A stretch of 64,000 nt of DNA. Source: Promethearchaeota archaeon. GTDB taxonomy: Archaea; Asgardarchaeota; Lokiarchaeia; Sigynarchaeales; SOKP01. The position numbers and the translations under genes were made by a program. Below the pieces are notes generated by a model. That model was not told where the DNA came from, ran no database searches, and saw nothing but the letters and a program-made list of their open reading frames with translations. This document shows positions 52,392 through 61,616 of this stretch, piece after piece (the first letter of the stretch is position 1; every line of letters begins with the position of its first letter). The stretch covers positions 27,639 to 91,638 of the forward strand of contig JAHLWT010000156.1 of the NCBI GenBank assembly GCA_019057775.1, read 5' to 3'.

Positions 52392-52674
52392 TATATTTCA
52401 TTAATTATTTTTTTTTAATCTTATATTAAAATAATGAATTCTTCAATTTAAACTTATAAAATATATGCATTTGTTTATAAAAAATAAGTCGTCGCTATTT
52501 TGGTTTTTAAACACAACACGATGAAAGAAAAATTCTAGCGTTTTCAAATTTTCTATTAATTTATACCTTATGCCCCTCAGGATAGAAATGTATAAATATG
52601 CGCAATATTGGCTATTTTCTTTTTATAATTTTCCTGATTTAATCAACTAAAAAGAGAGAAAAAAATTATTAGAG

Positions 52675-53187
52675 ATGCTAAGTGATAGAATGGGGATTGA
52701 TGATATAGATTGTCAGATTATGGATTTAATCCAGAAAGCTCCACATTTAACACATGCACAGATTGCCAAAAAAGTTTCACGAAGTCAACCTACAATAGGG
52801 ATACGAATAAAAAAGCTCGAGAAATTAGGTGTATTGAAATATCAGGCTGGCATCAGTATAAGAAACAAGGATTTATGTTTTGCACGTGTGGATCTCTTGG
52901 CAAGGAATCCCCATGAGATATTTAAAATCATCAAAAAGTGTCCATTCCTATTAAATGGTTTCAGAATAAGCGGGAGTATGAATATAAGTATTCTTATGGT
53001 AGGATTAAATCAAAAAGATATTGAGAGAGTCATTAATTATCATTTTAGGAGAAATCCTGATGTTTTAAAGGTTCATATGGATTATATCACCGATGCTGCT
53101 CTCGATTTAGTCTTCCCACTAAACCTATATCACGAACAAGATAAAGAATGTGTAATCTGTAATAATGAGCACCTTGATTTTGAGTAA
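52675..53187 (+). CDS. Lrp/AsnC family regulator C with Cys-bearing tail
   Basis: 170 residues. The HTH (DDIDCQIMDLIQKAPHLTHAQI, SQPTIGIRIKKLEKLGVL) is followed by a RAM domain ending AALDLVFPLNLY, then a short tail KECVICNNEH with C-x2-C. It is most like regulator D at 54.2 kb, including an extra Cys in the first helix (DCQIM). Recent duplication is likely. Ligand unknown. It is convergent with sfsA. Confidence 0.87.
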   Translation: MLSDRMGIDDIDCQIMDLIQKAPHLTHAQIAKKVSRSQPTIGIRIKKLEKLGVLKYQAGISIRNKDLCFARVDLLARNPHEIFKIIKKCPFLLNGFRISGSMNISILMVGLNQKDIERVINYHFRRNPDVLKVHMDYITDAALDLVFPLNLYHEQDKECVICNNEHLDFE

Positions 53188-53211
53188 TAATATTATTTGA
53201 TATTTGTTGAA

Positions 53212-53889
53212 TTAGAAATCCGCTAATGGAATTTTCTTTTCATAATAAATGTTCTTGCCATCAAAGCTTATTTGAACAGGAATAATATTTATACCCCTTT
53301 CTCTAGCTTCACTTAATTTTCCAGAAAATTTAGGATCAGTTTCCCAATTTGGAGAAAACACTTTTGCTTTTCGTAATATTAAAATCAAAATGATACCGTT
53401 ATGTTTAATGATTTCTTCGACATGCCTTGTACCTCGTTCTGTTGGAGCATCCGGGAATAAAGCGACACCTTTTTTTACAAGAGAACAGCCTTTTACTTCT
53501 AATGGAACGCCATCCAGCAAAAAATCAATCCTACTTTTGCCAATCGGTACTTCCTTTTTAATATTTTTAACATTCGCAAATTCGGGTAAATATTGGAAAA
53601 TCTTCAGAGCAATTTTAGAATGGAGAGCTGAATCGATTAACACCCATTCATTATTCTTTTTAACGGCCTTTACATAATATTTTAACTTACCCTGTGAATA
53701 CGTAAATAAAATATCAACTCCCTTAATTAATAATTCAGTTAACCGTCCGGGATCATGGATATGAGCTATTTCTATCTGATTATCGTATTCAATTTCACTC
53801 ACAAACCTATTTGGCCTTGATAGGAACTTGCCTTTCATTAGGTTATGAAGCGAAAATATTGGAAGTTTTCCAGATTTCATGATAAACAA
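53212..53889 (-). CDS. sfsA: SfsA family DNA-binding/nuclease-like protein
   Basis: 225 residues matching SfsA: GKFLSRPNRFVSEIEY (OB-like N-terminal domain), AHIHDPGRLTELL, then the nuclease-like core RIDFLLDGVPLEVKGCSLV and FPDAPTERGTRHVEEII. The family name comes from a sugar-fermentation phenotype in E. coli; the precise role is unsettled, but the core resembles the restriction-endonuclease fold with Asp...Glu-x-Lys. It is divergent from the small ferredoxin gene, 50 bases apart. Confidence 0.92.
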   Translation of the reverse strand: MFIMKSGKLPIFSLHNLMKGKFLSRPNRFVSEIEYDNQIEIAHIHDPGRLTELLIKGVDILFTYSQGKLKYYVKAVKKNNEWVLIDSALHSKIALKIFQYLPEFANVKNIKKEVPIGKSRIDFLLDGVPLEVKGCSLVKKGVALFPDAPTERGTRHVEEIIKHNGIILILILRKAKVFSPNWETDPKFSGKLSEARERGINIIPVQISFDGKNIYYEKKIPLADF

Positions 53890-53939
53890 ATAAATAATAA
53901 TCTAAACAGATAAAAAGAGTTTTTTATTTAAGTATATTA

Positions 53940-54179
53940 ATGACTGAGACAGACGAGAAAGCTACTATTGAAGACTATAAATTTCACCATATAGATGTTT
54001 CAAAGTGTTCTCAATGTACTGACTTTGCTTGCGAAGATGCGTGTTTTCGAGGAATTTATAAAGTCATTAATAAAGATTCTACACCTAAATGTATCGTAGT
54101 AGAAGAACGTGAAGAAAATTGTGTAAAGTGTCACATTTGCACAACAGCGTGCTCATTACGGGCTATTATTATAGATTGA
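53940..54179 (+). CDS. Small two-cluster 4Fe-4S ferredoxin-like protein
   Basis: 79 residues with eight main Cys. The first set is CSQCTDFACEDAC (C-x2-C-x4-C-x3-C) and the second CVKCHICTTAC (C-x2-C-x2-C-x3-C), the second being a canonical [4Fe-4S] motif and the first slightly altered. It probably carries electrons for an unknown enzyme. It converges with Lrp regulator D, 12 bases between stops. Confidence 0.82.
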   Translation: MTETDEKATIEDYKFHHIDVSKCSQCTDFACEDACFRGIYKVINKDSTPKCIVVEEREENCVKCHICTTACSLRAIIID

Positions 54180-54191
54180 AAGGAAAAATCT

Positions 54192-54719
54192 TTAACCACA
54201 ATTAAAATCTGTATGACATTTACATTTTCCACAGCAGTTTACATAATCGAATCCATTTTCTAGATTTAAGGTGATTGGTGCAACAAAGTCATTTACAACA
54301 TCTTCGATTATGTCCATATGAACCTTTATTACATCTGGATCATTCCGAAAATTGATATTCACAATGTCATCGAGGAACTTAAAATCCCAACCTGCCATCA
54401 GGATACTTAAATTTGCGTTTCCACTAAGTTTAAACGCATTTATCATCGATGGACAAGATTTTACTTTATCAATAACCTTTTTTGGATTTTTAGTTTGCAC
54501 TTCTACTCGAACGAAACAAAGGTCAGCCATTTTTATATTTATACCAGCCTGGTATTTCAATACCCCTATTTTCTCAAGTTTTCTTATTCGCATTCCTATT
54601 GTTGGTTGACTACGATCCACATATTCAGCGATTTGAGTATGAGTGAGCCTAGGTTCTTTTTGGATTAAATCCATAATCTGACAATCTATATTATCAATTC
54701 CCATCTTATCAGCAATCAT
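54192..54719 (-). CDS. Lrp/AsnC family regulator D with Cys-rich tail
   Basis: 175 residues, the paralogue with the richest tail: NCCGKCKCHTDFNCG with five Cys and a His in the last 16 residues, enough for a metal site. The HTH (DNIDCQIMDLIQKEPRLTHTQI, SQPTIGMRIRKLEKIGVL) and RAM domain (VVNDFVAPITL) are close to regulator C. A 12-base palindrome lies 46 bases upstream and may be its operator. Adjacent to the ferredoxin gene. Confidence 0.87.
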   Translation of the reverse strand: MIADKMGIDNIDCQIMDLIQKEPRLTHTQIAEYVDRSQPTIGMRIRKLEKIGVLKYQAGINIKMADLCFVRVEVQTKNPKKVIDKVKSCPSMINAFKLSGNANLSILMAGWDFKFLDDIVNINFRNDPDVIKVHMDIIEDVVNDFVAPITLNLENGFDYVNCCGKCKCHTDFNCG

Positions 54720-54764
54720 TTTTTCTCTTCACTTTATGAATATTATTTATTAGTTTATATTCAC

Positions 54765-54776
54765 ATATCGCGATAT
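54765..54776. promoter_or_regulatory. 12-bp palindrome upstream of Lrp regulator D
   Basis: ATATCGCGATAT is a perfect palindrome in the 181-base gap between regulator D and the ArsR gene. CpG-containing palindromes are rare in this AT-rich window, so it stands out. Autoregulation by the Lrp protein or use by ArsR are both possible. Confidence 0.35.
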
Positions 54777-54900
54777 TACGATAATATAATATTTAAATCT
54801 TTGTGATTTTCGTATTAATAAGTAAACATTAATAATCCATTAAAACAAGCTTTAAAAAGATATAAAAACACATACTTACTGAATACAATTCTGGTGTTTC

Positions 54901-55248
54901 ATGAGCGAATTAAAAAAATTAAGAGAATTAACAACTGATTTCTTGAAGGTACTTGGGGATCCAACGAGATTAGAAATGATAGATCTATTACAGAACGGTG
55001 AAAAAACCGCATCAGAAATTAAGAATGCTTTGAAAAAATCGCAATCAACAATCTCTAAACATTTAAATATGCTTGTAGAGAATGATCTCATCGGTTTTGA
55101 GAAAAGAGGTAATATAAAATACTACAAAATAGAAAATAGTGAAATTCTTGATCTCATCAACACCATAAACACAATTGTTTTGAATAACAATAAAAAAAAA
55201 CTTAAGGAAATGCAAGACGCCGATATTCGTGATGTCCTATCTCCTTGA
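54901..55248 (+). CDS. ArsR family winged-helix regulator
   Basis: 115 residues. The ArsR core is clear: LKVLGDPTRLEMIDLLQNGEK, TASEIKNALKKSQSTISKHL as recognition helix, and a wing GFEKRGNIKYYKI. No metal-binding ELCVCDL Cys motif is present, so it is not a classical metal sensor. It directly precedes the histidine kinase coding frame, which begins within about 25-125 bases, and may be co-transcribed with it. Confidence 0.9.
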   Translation: MSELKKLRELTTDFLKVLGDPTRLEMIDLLQNGEKTASEIKNALKKSQSTISKHLNMLVENDLIGFEKRGNIKYYKIENSEILDLINTINTIVLNNNKKKLKEMQDADIRDVLSP

Positions 55249-55371
55249 ATGTTAAATAAATGATCGTAAACTCTGAGATTTAAAATTATTAGTGAATATA
55301 TTATTAATCTTATCCTACTTTCTTCCCTGTTAATCATCATTAAAAATCGAACTGAATTTGATAAAAAAGTT

Positions 55372-57705
55372 TTGCTTTTTATTATTGGTTCAACTGTGGC
55401 AGTTATGATCGCTGAGTTAGCCTTCACATTCTATATCGGAGTCTCTGATTTTTCAAACTTGGTTGGACACATCTTTAAAATAATCGCATTTTATCTTATT
55501 TATAAAGCTATTATTCAAATAGGAATAGAGGAACCCTTTTCTTTACTATTTAGAAAAATCAAGAGAAGTGAATTGGAGTTAGAAAATGTTATTAAACATT
55601 CTGGTGCAGGTATTACAATGCTGGACGCGGATGGGCACTATTTACTAGTTAATGAAAAGGCTGCAAGTGAATTAGGTGGTAAGCCCGAAGATTTCATTGG
55701 AAAAACACTCTATGATGTTTTCCCGAATAAACTAGCTGAAGAATACTTTAATAATAACCGTGAATTAATTCAGAATGGAATTACTCGCTCATATCAACGT
55801 ACATTTGACTTACCAACAGGCCAAAAGACATTTTGGATAACAGAACAACCCTTAACAGATATTGATGAGAAATATTCATCGCTTCTTAGTGTGTCCACAG
55901 ATATTACAGAACGGATGAAATCTGAAGAGTTACTTAAAGAAGCTGAACTGCGTTATCGTATTACCTTTGAACAATCTCCTGATGGCATTATAATTTTGGA
56001 TCTTGACACGTTTAAAGCGGTAGAGTTTAATGATGCAGTTTGCAAAATGTTAGGTTATACGCGTGAAGAATTTGAAAATTTGCAAATAAATGATTATGAT
56101 GTAACAGAAAATCCCGCGGAGACAAGGGAACATATAGAAAAAGTATTGAAAGAAGGAAGAGACGATTTTGAGACGAAATTTCGCACTAAAAATGGGGAAA
56201 TTAAAGATATTTATGTAACTGCTAAAGTAATAACCCTACTTAGAAAAACATATTTTCAATCAATTTTCCGAGATATTACTGATAGTAAGAGAGCGGAAGA
56301 AGAAATAAAACGTAGAGAATATGATTTAAAAGAAAGGGTTAAAGAACTTACGTGTCTTTATAACATCTCCAAATTAATCGAACAAATGGATATTTCAATA
56401 GAAGAAGTGCTTGACCGTGTTTTGTTTTATATCCCTCCAGCGTGGCAGTACTCAGAAATAACGTGTGCAAGACTTTTTTATAAGAGCCTTGAATTAAAGA
56501 CGCCAAATTTTAAAGAAACCGAATGGGTATTAAAAAAAGATATTAAAGAATATGGAAATTCAATTGGGTCAATTGAAGTCTTTTACTTAGAGAGAAAACC
56601 TGAGAATGATGAAGGACCTTTCTTTAAAGAAGAAAGATATTTAATTAATGGTATATCTGAGATGATTGGTATCTTCTCTGAACGAAAACAAGCCGAAGAA
56701 AGAATACGCAATTTATCTAGATTTCCATCTGAAAATCCTAATCCTGTGTTAAGAGTGGACAAAAAAAAAGTACTTTATACTAATAGAATCGGCCAAAAAA
56801 TTTTCAATATTGAAGAGGGAAGTTGGATACCTCAATTTTTAGAAACTACGACAAAATATGTTCTGAATAATAATAAGATTCAGGAACTTGAGTTAAAAGC
56901 AAACAACCGCATATATACGTTAGTAATTACTCCGGTAGAAAATGAGGAATATGCAAATATTTATGGTATGGACATAACAGAACGAAAACAAGCAGAACAA
57001 AGATTATCACAGCTTATTTCAACTGTATCGCATGAATTAAGAACCCCTATTACAGTTTTATTAATGTCCATTGAATATCTTACTAAACATAAAGAAACTC
57101 TTACTGAAGAGTTGGAAGAAAAATTAATTGATGGTATATCCCGAAATATCCAATTGTTAAATCAGTTAGCCGAAGATATATTATTAATATCAAGAATTGA
57201 CGAACATCGTTTTGAATTGGAATGGAAAAAATTTAAGCCGTTGGATGTGATTAATGAAATCTTATATCTCATGGAACCTATTGGTAAAGAAAAACTAATG
57301 AATTTTGAAGTTGATGTGGACAACACAATTGAATTGCATGGGGATCCAAAAAGGATCGATCAAGTTTTTAGGATAATTATTGATAATGCCATCAAATATT
57401 CACCTGAAAATTCAAAGGTTGAAATTCGAGCAATAGAAAACTACCAAGGTAAATACAATGTTAATCAAAATTCGGGAACACTGTTTCAATTTCAAGATAA
57501 TGGTCGTGGTATCCCAAAAGAGGATTTACCTAAAATTTTTGAACGTTTTTTTCGTTCAAGTAATGTAAATGAAGTTTCGGGAACAGGATTAGGGTTAGCA
57601 ATCGCTAAAGAAATAATTGAAGCTCATAACGGAAATATAATAGTTGAAAGTGAGCTAGATAAAGGAACGAGAATTCATGTATTTTTACCTCAAAGTAAAT
57701 ATTAA
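55372..57705 (+). CDS. Multi-PAS histidine kinase with truncated MASE3 sensor
   Basis: From TTG 55372 the protein has 777 residues. It opens in the last helices of a MASE3-type membrane sensor (SNLVGHIFKIIAFYLIYKAII). Two PAS domains follow (about 60-175 and 190-310), then a GAF-like segment, a third PAS-like part, HisKA with VSHELRTP, N-box NAIKYSPEN, G1 FQDNGRGIP and G2 GTGLGLAIAKEI. The same frame stays open upstream to 55270 and still reads like MASE3, but no usual start codon lies there and a TAA precedes it. The gene has thus lost most of its membrane domain, perhaps when joined to the arsR end. Confidence 0.85.
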   Translation: MLFIIGSTVAVMIAELAFTFYIGVSDFSNLVGHIFKIIAFYLIYKAIIQIGIEEPFSLLFRKIKRSELELENVIKHSGAGITMLDADGHYLLVNEKAASELGGKPEDFIGKTLYDVFPNKLAEEYFNNNRELIQNGITRSYQRTFDLPTGQKTFWITEQPLTDIDEKYSSLLSVSTDITERMKSEELLKEAELRYRITFEQSPDGIIILDLDTFKAVEFNDAVCKMLGYTREEFENLQINDYDVTENPAETREHIEKVLKEGRDDFETKFRTKNGEIKDIYVTAKVITLLRKTYFQSIFRDITDSKRAEEEIKRREYDLKERVKELTCLYNISKLIEQMDISIEEVLDRVLFYIPPAWQYSEITCARLFYKSLELKTPNFKETEWVLKKDIKEYGNSIGSIEVFYLERKPENDEGPFFKEERYLINGISEMIGIFSERKQAEERIRNLSRFPSENPNPVLRVDKKKVLYTNRIGQKIFNIEEGSWIPQFLETTTKYVLNNNKIQELELKANNRIYTLVITPVENEEYANIYGMDITERKQAEQRLSQLISTVSHELRTPITVLLMSIEYLTKHKETLTEELEEKLIDGISRNIQLLNQLAEDILLISRIDEHRFELEWKKFKPLDVINEILYLMEPIGKEKLMNFEVDVDNTIELHGDPKRIDQVFRIIIDNAIKYSPENSKVEIRAIENYQGKYNVNQNSGTLFQFQDNGRGIPKEDLPKIFERFFRSSNVNEVSGTGLGLAIAKEIIEAHNGNIIVESELDKGTRIHVFLPQSKY

Positions 57706-57747
57706 ACAGATCAATATTCAACTTATCTATTATCGAGAAAATCCGAA

Positions 57748-58644
57748 ATGTCAAAATTGTTATTAGTTGTTGATGATAATGAAGATATACTCTTTAATTT
57801 AAAAATTATGCTCGAAACAAAGGGATATGAGGTGGTAACCGCCACTAGCGGAGAAAGGGCACTAGAAGTGCTTAATTCTCTAAAAAAAACTCCTGAAGTT
57901 ATCATTAGTGATATAATGATGCCAAATATGAATGGCTATGAGTTTTTTGCATCTGTCTCAAGCCATCCTCAATGGAATCATATCCCCTTTTTATTCCTGA
58001 CAGCAAAATCTACGCCTGAAGATGTTCGGTTGGGTAAAATGCTGGGTGTAGATGACTATATTACAAAACCATTTAACGAGGATGATCTTATCGCATCAAT
58101 CTCTGGAAAAATTACTAGGAAACGACAAACTTCCTTGATTGATAATGAACTTCAGCAATTATTAACATTATCTAAAAAAGAAATTAAGCAATCAACTATA
58201 GAAGACAAATCTTTTTGTTTAATGCTAGTATTTTGGGATGACATTGTAGGACCTGTTCTAAAGAATAGCCATCCCTCTGAAAAAGATTGCCATTTTTCGA
58301 TTAGCACAATAGGAAAACAATTATTCCACTCTGCTACATCTATCTACGGACAGAATAATATCACGAAAGCTGAAGGAATTTTGCTTAATATTGATAATAT
58401 TCAAAAAAAGGGATATATTTTTTTTGACGCTTTTCCAGATGAACGGGAAAGATATGGAGAAAAGCAGTACATGTTATCCGTGATTTCCCCATCTATAACT
58501 TACTTTGATTCTCTGAAAATAAAGGAAATATTGAGGGAGATTTCTGAAAATATAAAAAGAAAAATAGACTGGGAGATTAAAGAATATTGGCAAAAAATAT
58601 TTGAAATTTTATCCACAGGGTCTCTTTTAATACATTCTCAATAA
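57748..58644 (+). CDS. Response regulator fused to possible longin-like domain
   Basis: Residues 1-125 are a receiver with D9-D10, phospho-acceptor D55 (IISDIMMPN) and K107 (ITKPF). Residues about 153-290 form an alpha-beta output domain. The opening FCLMLVFWDDIVGPVL has the hydrophobic strand, Trp-Asp and Gly-Pro turn seen at the start of longin domains in DENN/C9orf72-type proteins, and then strands and a long amphipathic helix follow. That likeness is by eye only. The gene begins 42 bases after the histidine kinase, its probable partner. Confidence 0.8.
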   Translation: MSKLLLVVDDNEDILFNLKIMLETKGYEVVTATSGERALEVLNSLKKTPEVIISDIMMPNMNGYEFFASVSSHPQWNHIPFLFLTAKSTPEDVRLGKMLGVDDYITKPFNEDDLIASISGKITRKRQTSLIDNELQQLLTLSKKEIKQSTIEDKSFCLMLVFWDDIVGPVLKNSHPSEKDCHFSISTIGKQLFHSATSIYGQNNITKAEGILLNIDNIQKKGYIFFDAFPDERERYGEKQYMLSVISPSITYFDSLKIKEILREISENIKRKIDWEIKEYWQKIFEILSTGSLLIHSQ

Positions 58645-58700
58645 AAACTTTTCAACCTTTAAGATTTTTCAAGACTTTATAATTAAAATAAGAAAATCTA

Positions 58701-58869
58701 TCAATATTCTAATTTTATATCCTTGACATAATTAAGAGTAGAGTAGGTAGTAATTATTCCTTCAGATACGCCGATTTTTGCTTGTTTAAATGGGACATCA
58801 GCAATATCTCCAGCAGTAAAAATTCCAGGAACTTTTGTCTCGAATTTACGATTTAAAAGTTTAATACCT
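58701..58869 (-). pseudogene. C-terminal remnant of thioredoxin reductase
   Basis: Reading the minus strand gives about 55 codons, from GIKLLNRKFETKVPGIFTAG through PFKQAKIGVSEGIITTY to VKDIKLEY and TGA. It aligns without gaps to the last 54 residues of the intact trxB at 60.5 kb (NRKSETNIPGIFAAGDVAD, then VKGVKIEY). A TAA stands directly before the first codon and there is no start, so it is a broken fragment. It occupies half of the 330-base gap between the response regulator and the radical SAM gene; the rest shows nothing. Confidence 0.88.
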
Positions 58870-58974
58870 TATTTTTTGAATGAAAAGACTTTTATAGGAC
58901 CTAATCAAATTTACAGAATAGTAAGCTTTGCTTTAAAATATTCTGAATAAAAAATGAAATTGGTCTAAATTTTC

Positions 58975-60234
58975 ATGGAGCGAGAGAAGGTTTATCTGAA
59001 GCTATTTGGTAAAAAGTTGATTAGTTTTAAAAAACTTAGAACTGGAGAAATAATTGGTACTGGCTTTTTAAATCCGTTTATTGATAAATTAGGATTCTTC
59101 ACCATGCTAATGGTCCAAGCAAAATTCTATAGAAGTTATAAAAATTTAGGTAAATGGAATGGTAAAAGAGTTTCAAACACCTTTGCTCCTCCAGTTGGGA
59201 GCCGTCCAATGTTTCGATTAATTAGAGCTTCTATAAAAGGTCGTGTTTTTCGCTATCCTTTTCCTGTTGCAATGACATTTGCTGTTACATATAGATGTCA
59301 ATGCAATTGTGTACACTGTAGCGCGGGAAAGCATTTAAGGAATGACAAGAAAGAACTTACCACTGCGGAAGCTAAAAAACTTATTGATGACAGTCAAAAC
59401 CTTGGAATTTCTATAATTGCGTTCACGGGAGGAGAACCATTATTACGTGAGGATATTTTTGAACTAATATCATATGTCGACAAAAAAAAGGTTGTTCCAA
59501 TCATGTTTACAAATGGACAATACCTTACAGATGAAAATGTAGATAAGTTAGCCAAAGCTGGGTTATACTCGGTTTTTGTTAGCATTGACAGCCCCTTTTC
59601 TGAAGAACATGACCAGTTGAGACAGACTCCTGGCCTTTTCGAAGCCGCTGTCTCTGGGATCAAGAAGATGAAATCGAAAGGTATATTTGTTGGTCTTTCT
59701 TCCTATGCCACTCATACAGCTACAGAAAAGGGTATGTATAGAAAATTATATAAATTTGCTGAGGAGTTAGGTGTTCATAATGTAATTCTTTTTGATGGTG
59801 TACCAACAGGAAATATGTTAAAGGACACAAGTGAAATGCTTACCATGGAGCAGCGTGATGAAATTCGCGAATTTTCTTCTAAAATTTTCAAGCAAGGCAA
59901 AATTCCCCCTCTTTCTTCTCAATCATGGCAAAATTCCATAGAAGGATATCTCGGTGGAATTGGGTGTTTGGCAGGAAATATCCAATACTATGTCTCTGCA
60001 TATGGTGATGTAGCACCCTGTGATTTTACGCCTTTATCCTTTGGGAATATTCGGAATCAAGCTTTAAGAGAAATTTGGAGAAAAATTGTACGTCATCCTG
60101 CTTATAATCATCGAAGCACTTTCTGTAGAATGCAAAATCGAAAATTCCGCAACTCTTATATTGATCCTATCCCGGATAATGCTCTGCTTCCCTATAGTAT
60201 AGATAATCTTCCCCCTATAGATTATAGGAAGTAA
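58975..60234 (+). CDS. Radical SAM protein with SPASM-like C-terminus
   Basis: 419 residues. The cluster motif is CQCNCVHCSAG (C-x3-C-x2-C) near residue 110, preceded by an unusual 100-residue N-terminal region. FTGGEPLLREDIFELI is the SAM-binding GGE motif. The C-terminal part (GCLAGNIQYYVSAYGDVAPC, then FGNIRNQALREIW and a later Cys) is a short SPASM-like region for an auxiliary cluster, as in heme-modifying and peptide-modifying members. No precursor peptide is seen nearby. Substrate not assigned. Confidence 0.82.
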   Translation: MEREKVYLKLFGKKLISFKKLRTGEIIGTGFLNPFIDKLGFFTMLMVQAKFYRSYKNLGKWNGKRVSNTFAPPVGSRPMFRLIRASIKGRVFRYPFPVAMTFAVTYRCQCNCVHCSAGKHLRNDKKELTTAEAKKLIDDSQNLGISIIAFTGGEPLLREDIFELISYVDKKKVVPIMFTNGQYLTDENVDKLAKAGLYSVFVSIDSPFSEEHDQLRQTPGLFEAAVSGIKKMKSKGIFVGLSSYATHTATEKGMYRKLYKFAEELGVHNVILFDGVPTGNMLKDTSEMLTMEQRDEIREFSSKIFKQGKIPPLSSQSWQNSIEGYLGGIGCLAGNIQYYVSAYGDVAPCDFTPLSFGNIRNQALREIWRKIVRHPAYNHRSTFCRMQNRKFRNSYIDPIPDNALLPYSIDNLPPIDYRK

Positions 60235-60471
60235 AGTATATGCTAATAACCCAACAATAGAAATTTTCCTTCATGTTAGATCTCATTACTATTACAAATA
60301 ATTTAAGTAAGGATATAAGAATACTGCGGGAAAACAAGTAAAATTTACCCTTTTATCTTTAAATTATTGGTTTTTTATTAAAAAAAAATCCCAATTCAAG
60401 GGAATTATTCTCGGATTTGGCTCTTAATGGAAATAAATTTGTAATCGACGTTAAAATAACATTAATTTGGA

Positions 60472-61419
60472 TTAGTATTCTATTTTTACTCCCTTTACGT
60501 AATCAAACGCAGAATAAGCAGCTATAACCCCTTCAGACACACCAGTAATAGCTTGTTTAAATGGGGCATCAGCAACATCTCCAGCAGCAAATATGCCTGG
60601 AATATTTGTTTCCGATTTACGATTGATAACTATTTCACCTTTGCCATCAATTTTAACTCCGATACGTTTAGCTATATCTGAATTTGGAATTGCACCAATT
60701 TCGATAAAAACACCATCTATCTCGAATTCTTTTCCACTGTCAAATATTACAGATTTTACAGTGGTATCTCCTTTTATTTCAACTATGTTTGTGTTGTTGA
60801 TGATTTCAATTTTTTCATTCTCATATACTCGTTTCTTATTTATAGGTTCAGCACGGATTTCTTCTCTTCTATAGATTATATATACTCTTTTTGTATTTTG
60901 TGCTAAAAATAAGGCTTCTTTTGCTGCAGAATCGCTTCCACCAATCACACATACTATTTTATCCTTATAGAATGGTCCATCACAGGTCGCACAATAGGAA
61001 ACGCCTCTTCCAGTAAACATATCCTCCCCGGGAATCCCTAATTTCTTCCTTTCGGAGCCAGTGGCAACACAAACCGAATAGGTTTTAAAGTTCTGGAAAA
61101 AAGAATGTAGTATAAAGTGGTCTTTCTCCTTTTCAATGTTCATGATTTCATCAGAAATATAGGGAATATTTAGCGATTGCATATGTTCTCTGAACATCTC
61201 CATTAGCCCAGAGCCACTTATAGATGTAATAGCGGGATAATTCTCAACAACATGAGTTGTTGCTATTAAACCACCGAAAACTTTCCCAATGACCAGTACA
61301 TCCATTGCAAATCTCGCCGCATAAATAGCACATCCGATGGCTGTCGGTCCTCCTCCTAATACTATTAAATCATATGTTTTTTCTAAGTCAACACTTTCCA
61401 TATCAATATTGAACATCAA
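60472..61419 (-). CDS. trxB: Thioredoxin reductase
   Basis: 315 residues with FAD-binding GGGPTAIGCAIYAARF near residue 22, the redox-active CATCDGPFY, the NAD(P) loop GGSDSAAKEA and a C-terminal GIFAAGDVAD FAD motif. It reduces thioredoxin or, in this setting, probably the protein disulfide oxidoreductases encoded at 62.5-63.9 kb, which lie on the same strand with an aldolase gene between. Two remnants of another copy flank it. Confidence 0.93.
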   Translation of the reverse strand: MMFNIDMESVDLEKTYDLIVLGGGPTAIGCAIYAARFAMDVLVIGKVFGGLIATTHVVENYPAITSISGSGLMEMFREHMQSLNIPYISDEIMNIEKEKDHFILHSFFQNFKTYSVCVATGSERKKLGIPGEDMFTGRGVSYCATCDGPFYKDKIVCVIGGSDSAAKEALFLAQNTKRVYIIYRREEIRAEPINKKRVYENEKIEIINNTNIVEIKGDTTVKSVIFDSGKEFEIDGVFIEIGAIPNSDIAKRIGVKIDGKGEIVINRKSETNIPGIFAAGDVADAPFKQAITGVSEGVIAAYSAFDYVKGVKIEY

Positions 61420-61616
61420 AATTTCTCTGCAAAAAATTATTGATTATATAATAATATCTACTAGATAATTAATCTCATGATTTTTTTTAGCTTTGGTTTA
61501 TAGAATAAAAAAAGAATTAAAAGTTAGAGTGATTAAAAGAATTATTATACTTTTTATTATGTATTCAGATTGAGTTATGATCTAAAAAATTATAATAAGA
61601 TGAGGGAAGCTCAAAA

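Noticed and set aside
55122..55427. Minus-strand frame between arsR and the histidine kinase
   Set aside because: Antisense to the arsR end and to sequence that reads as MASE3 on the plus strand.
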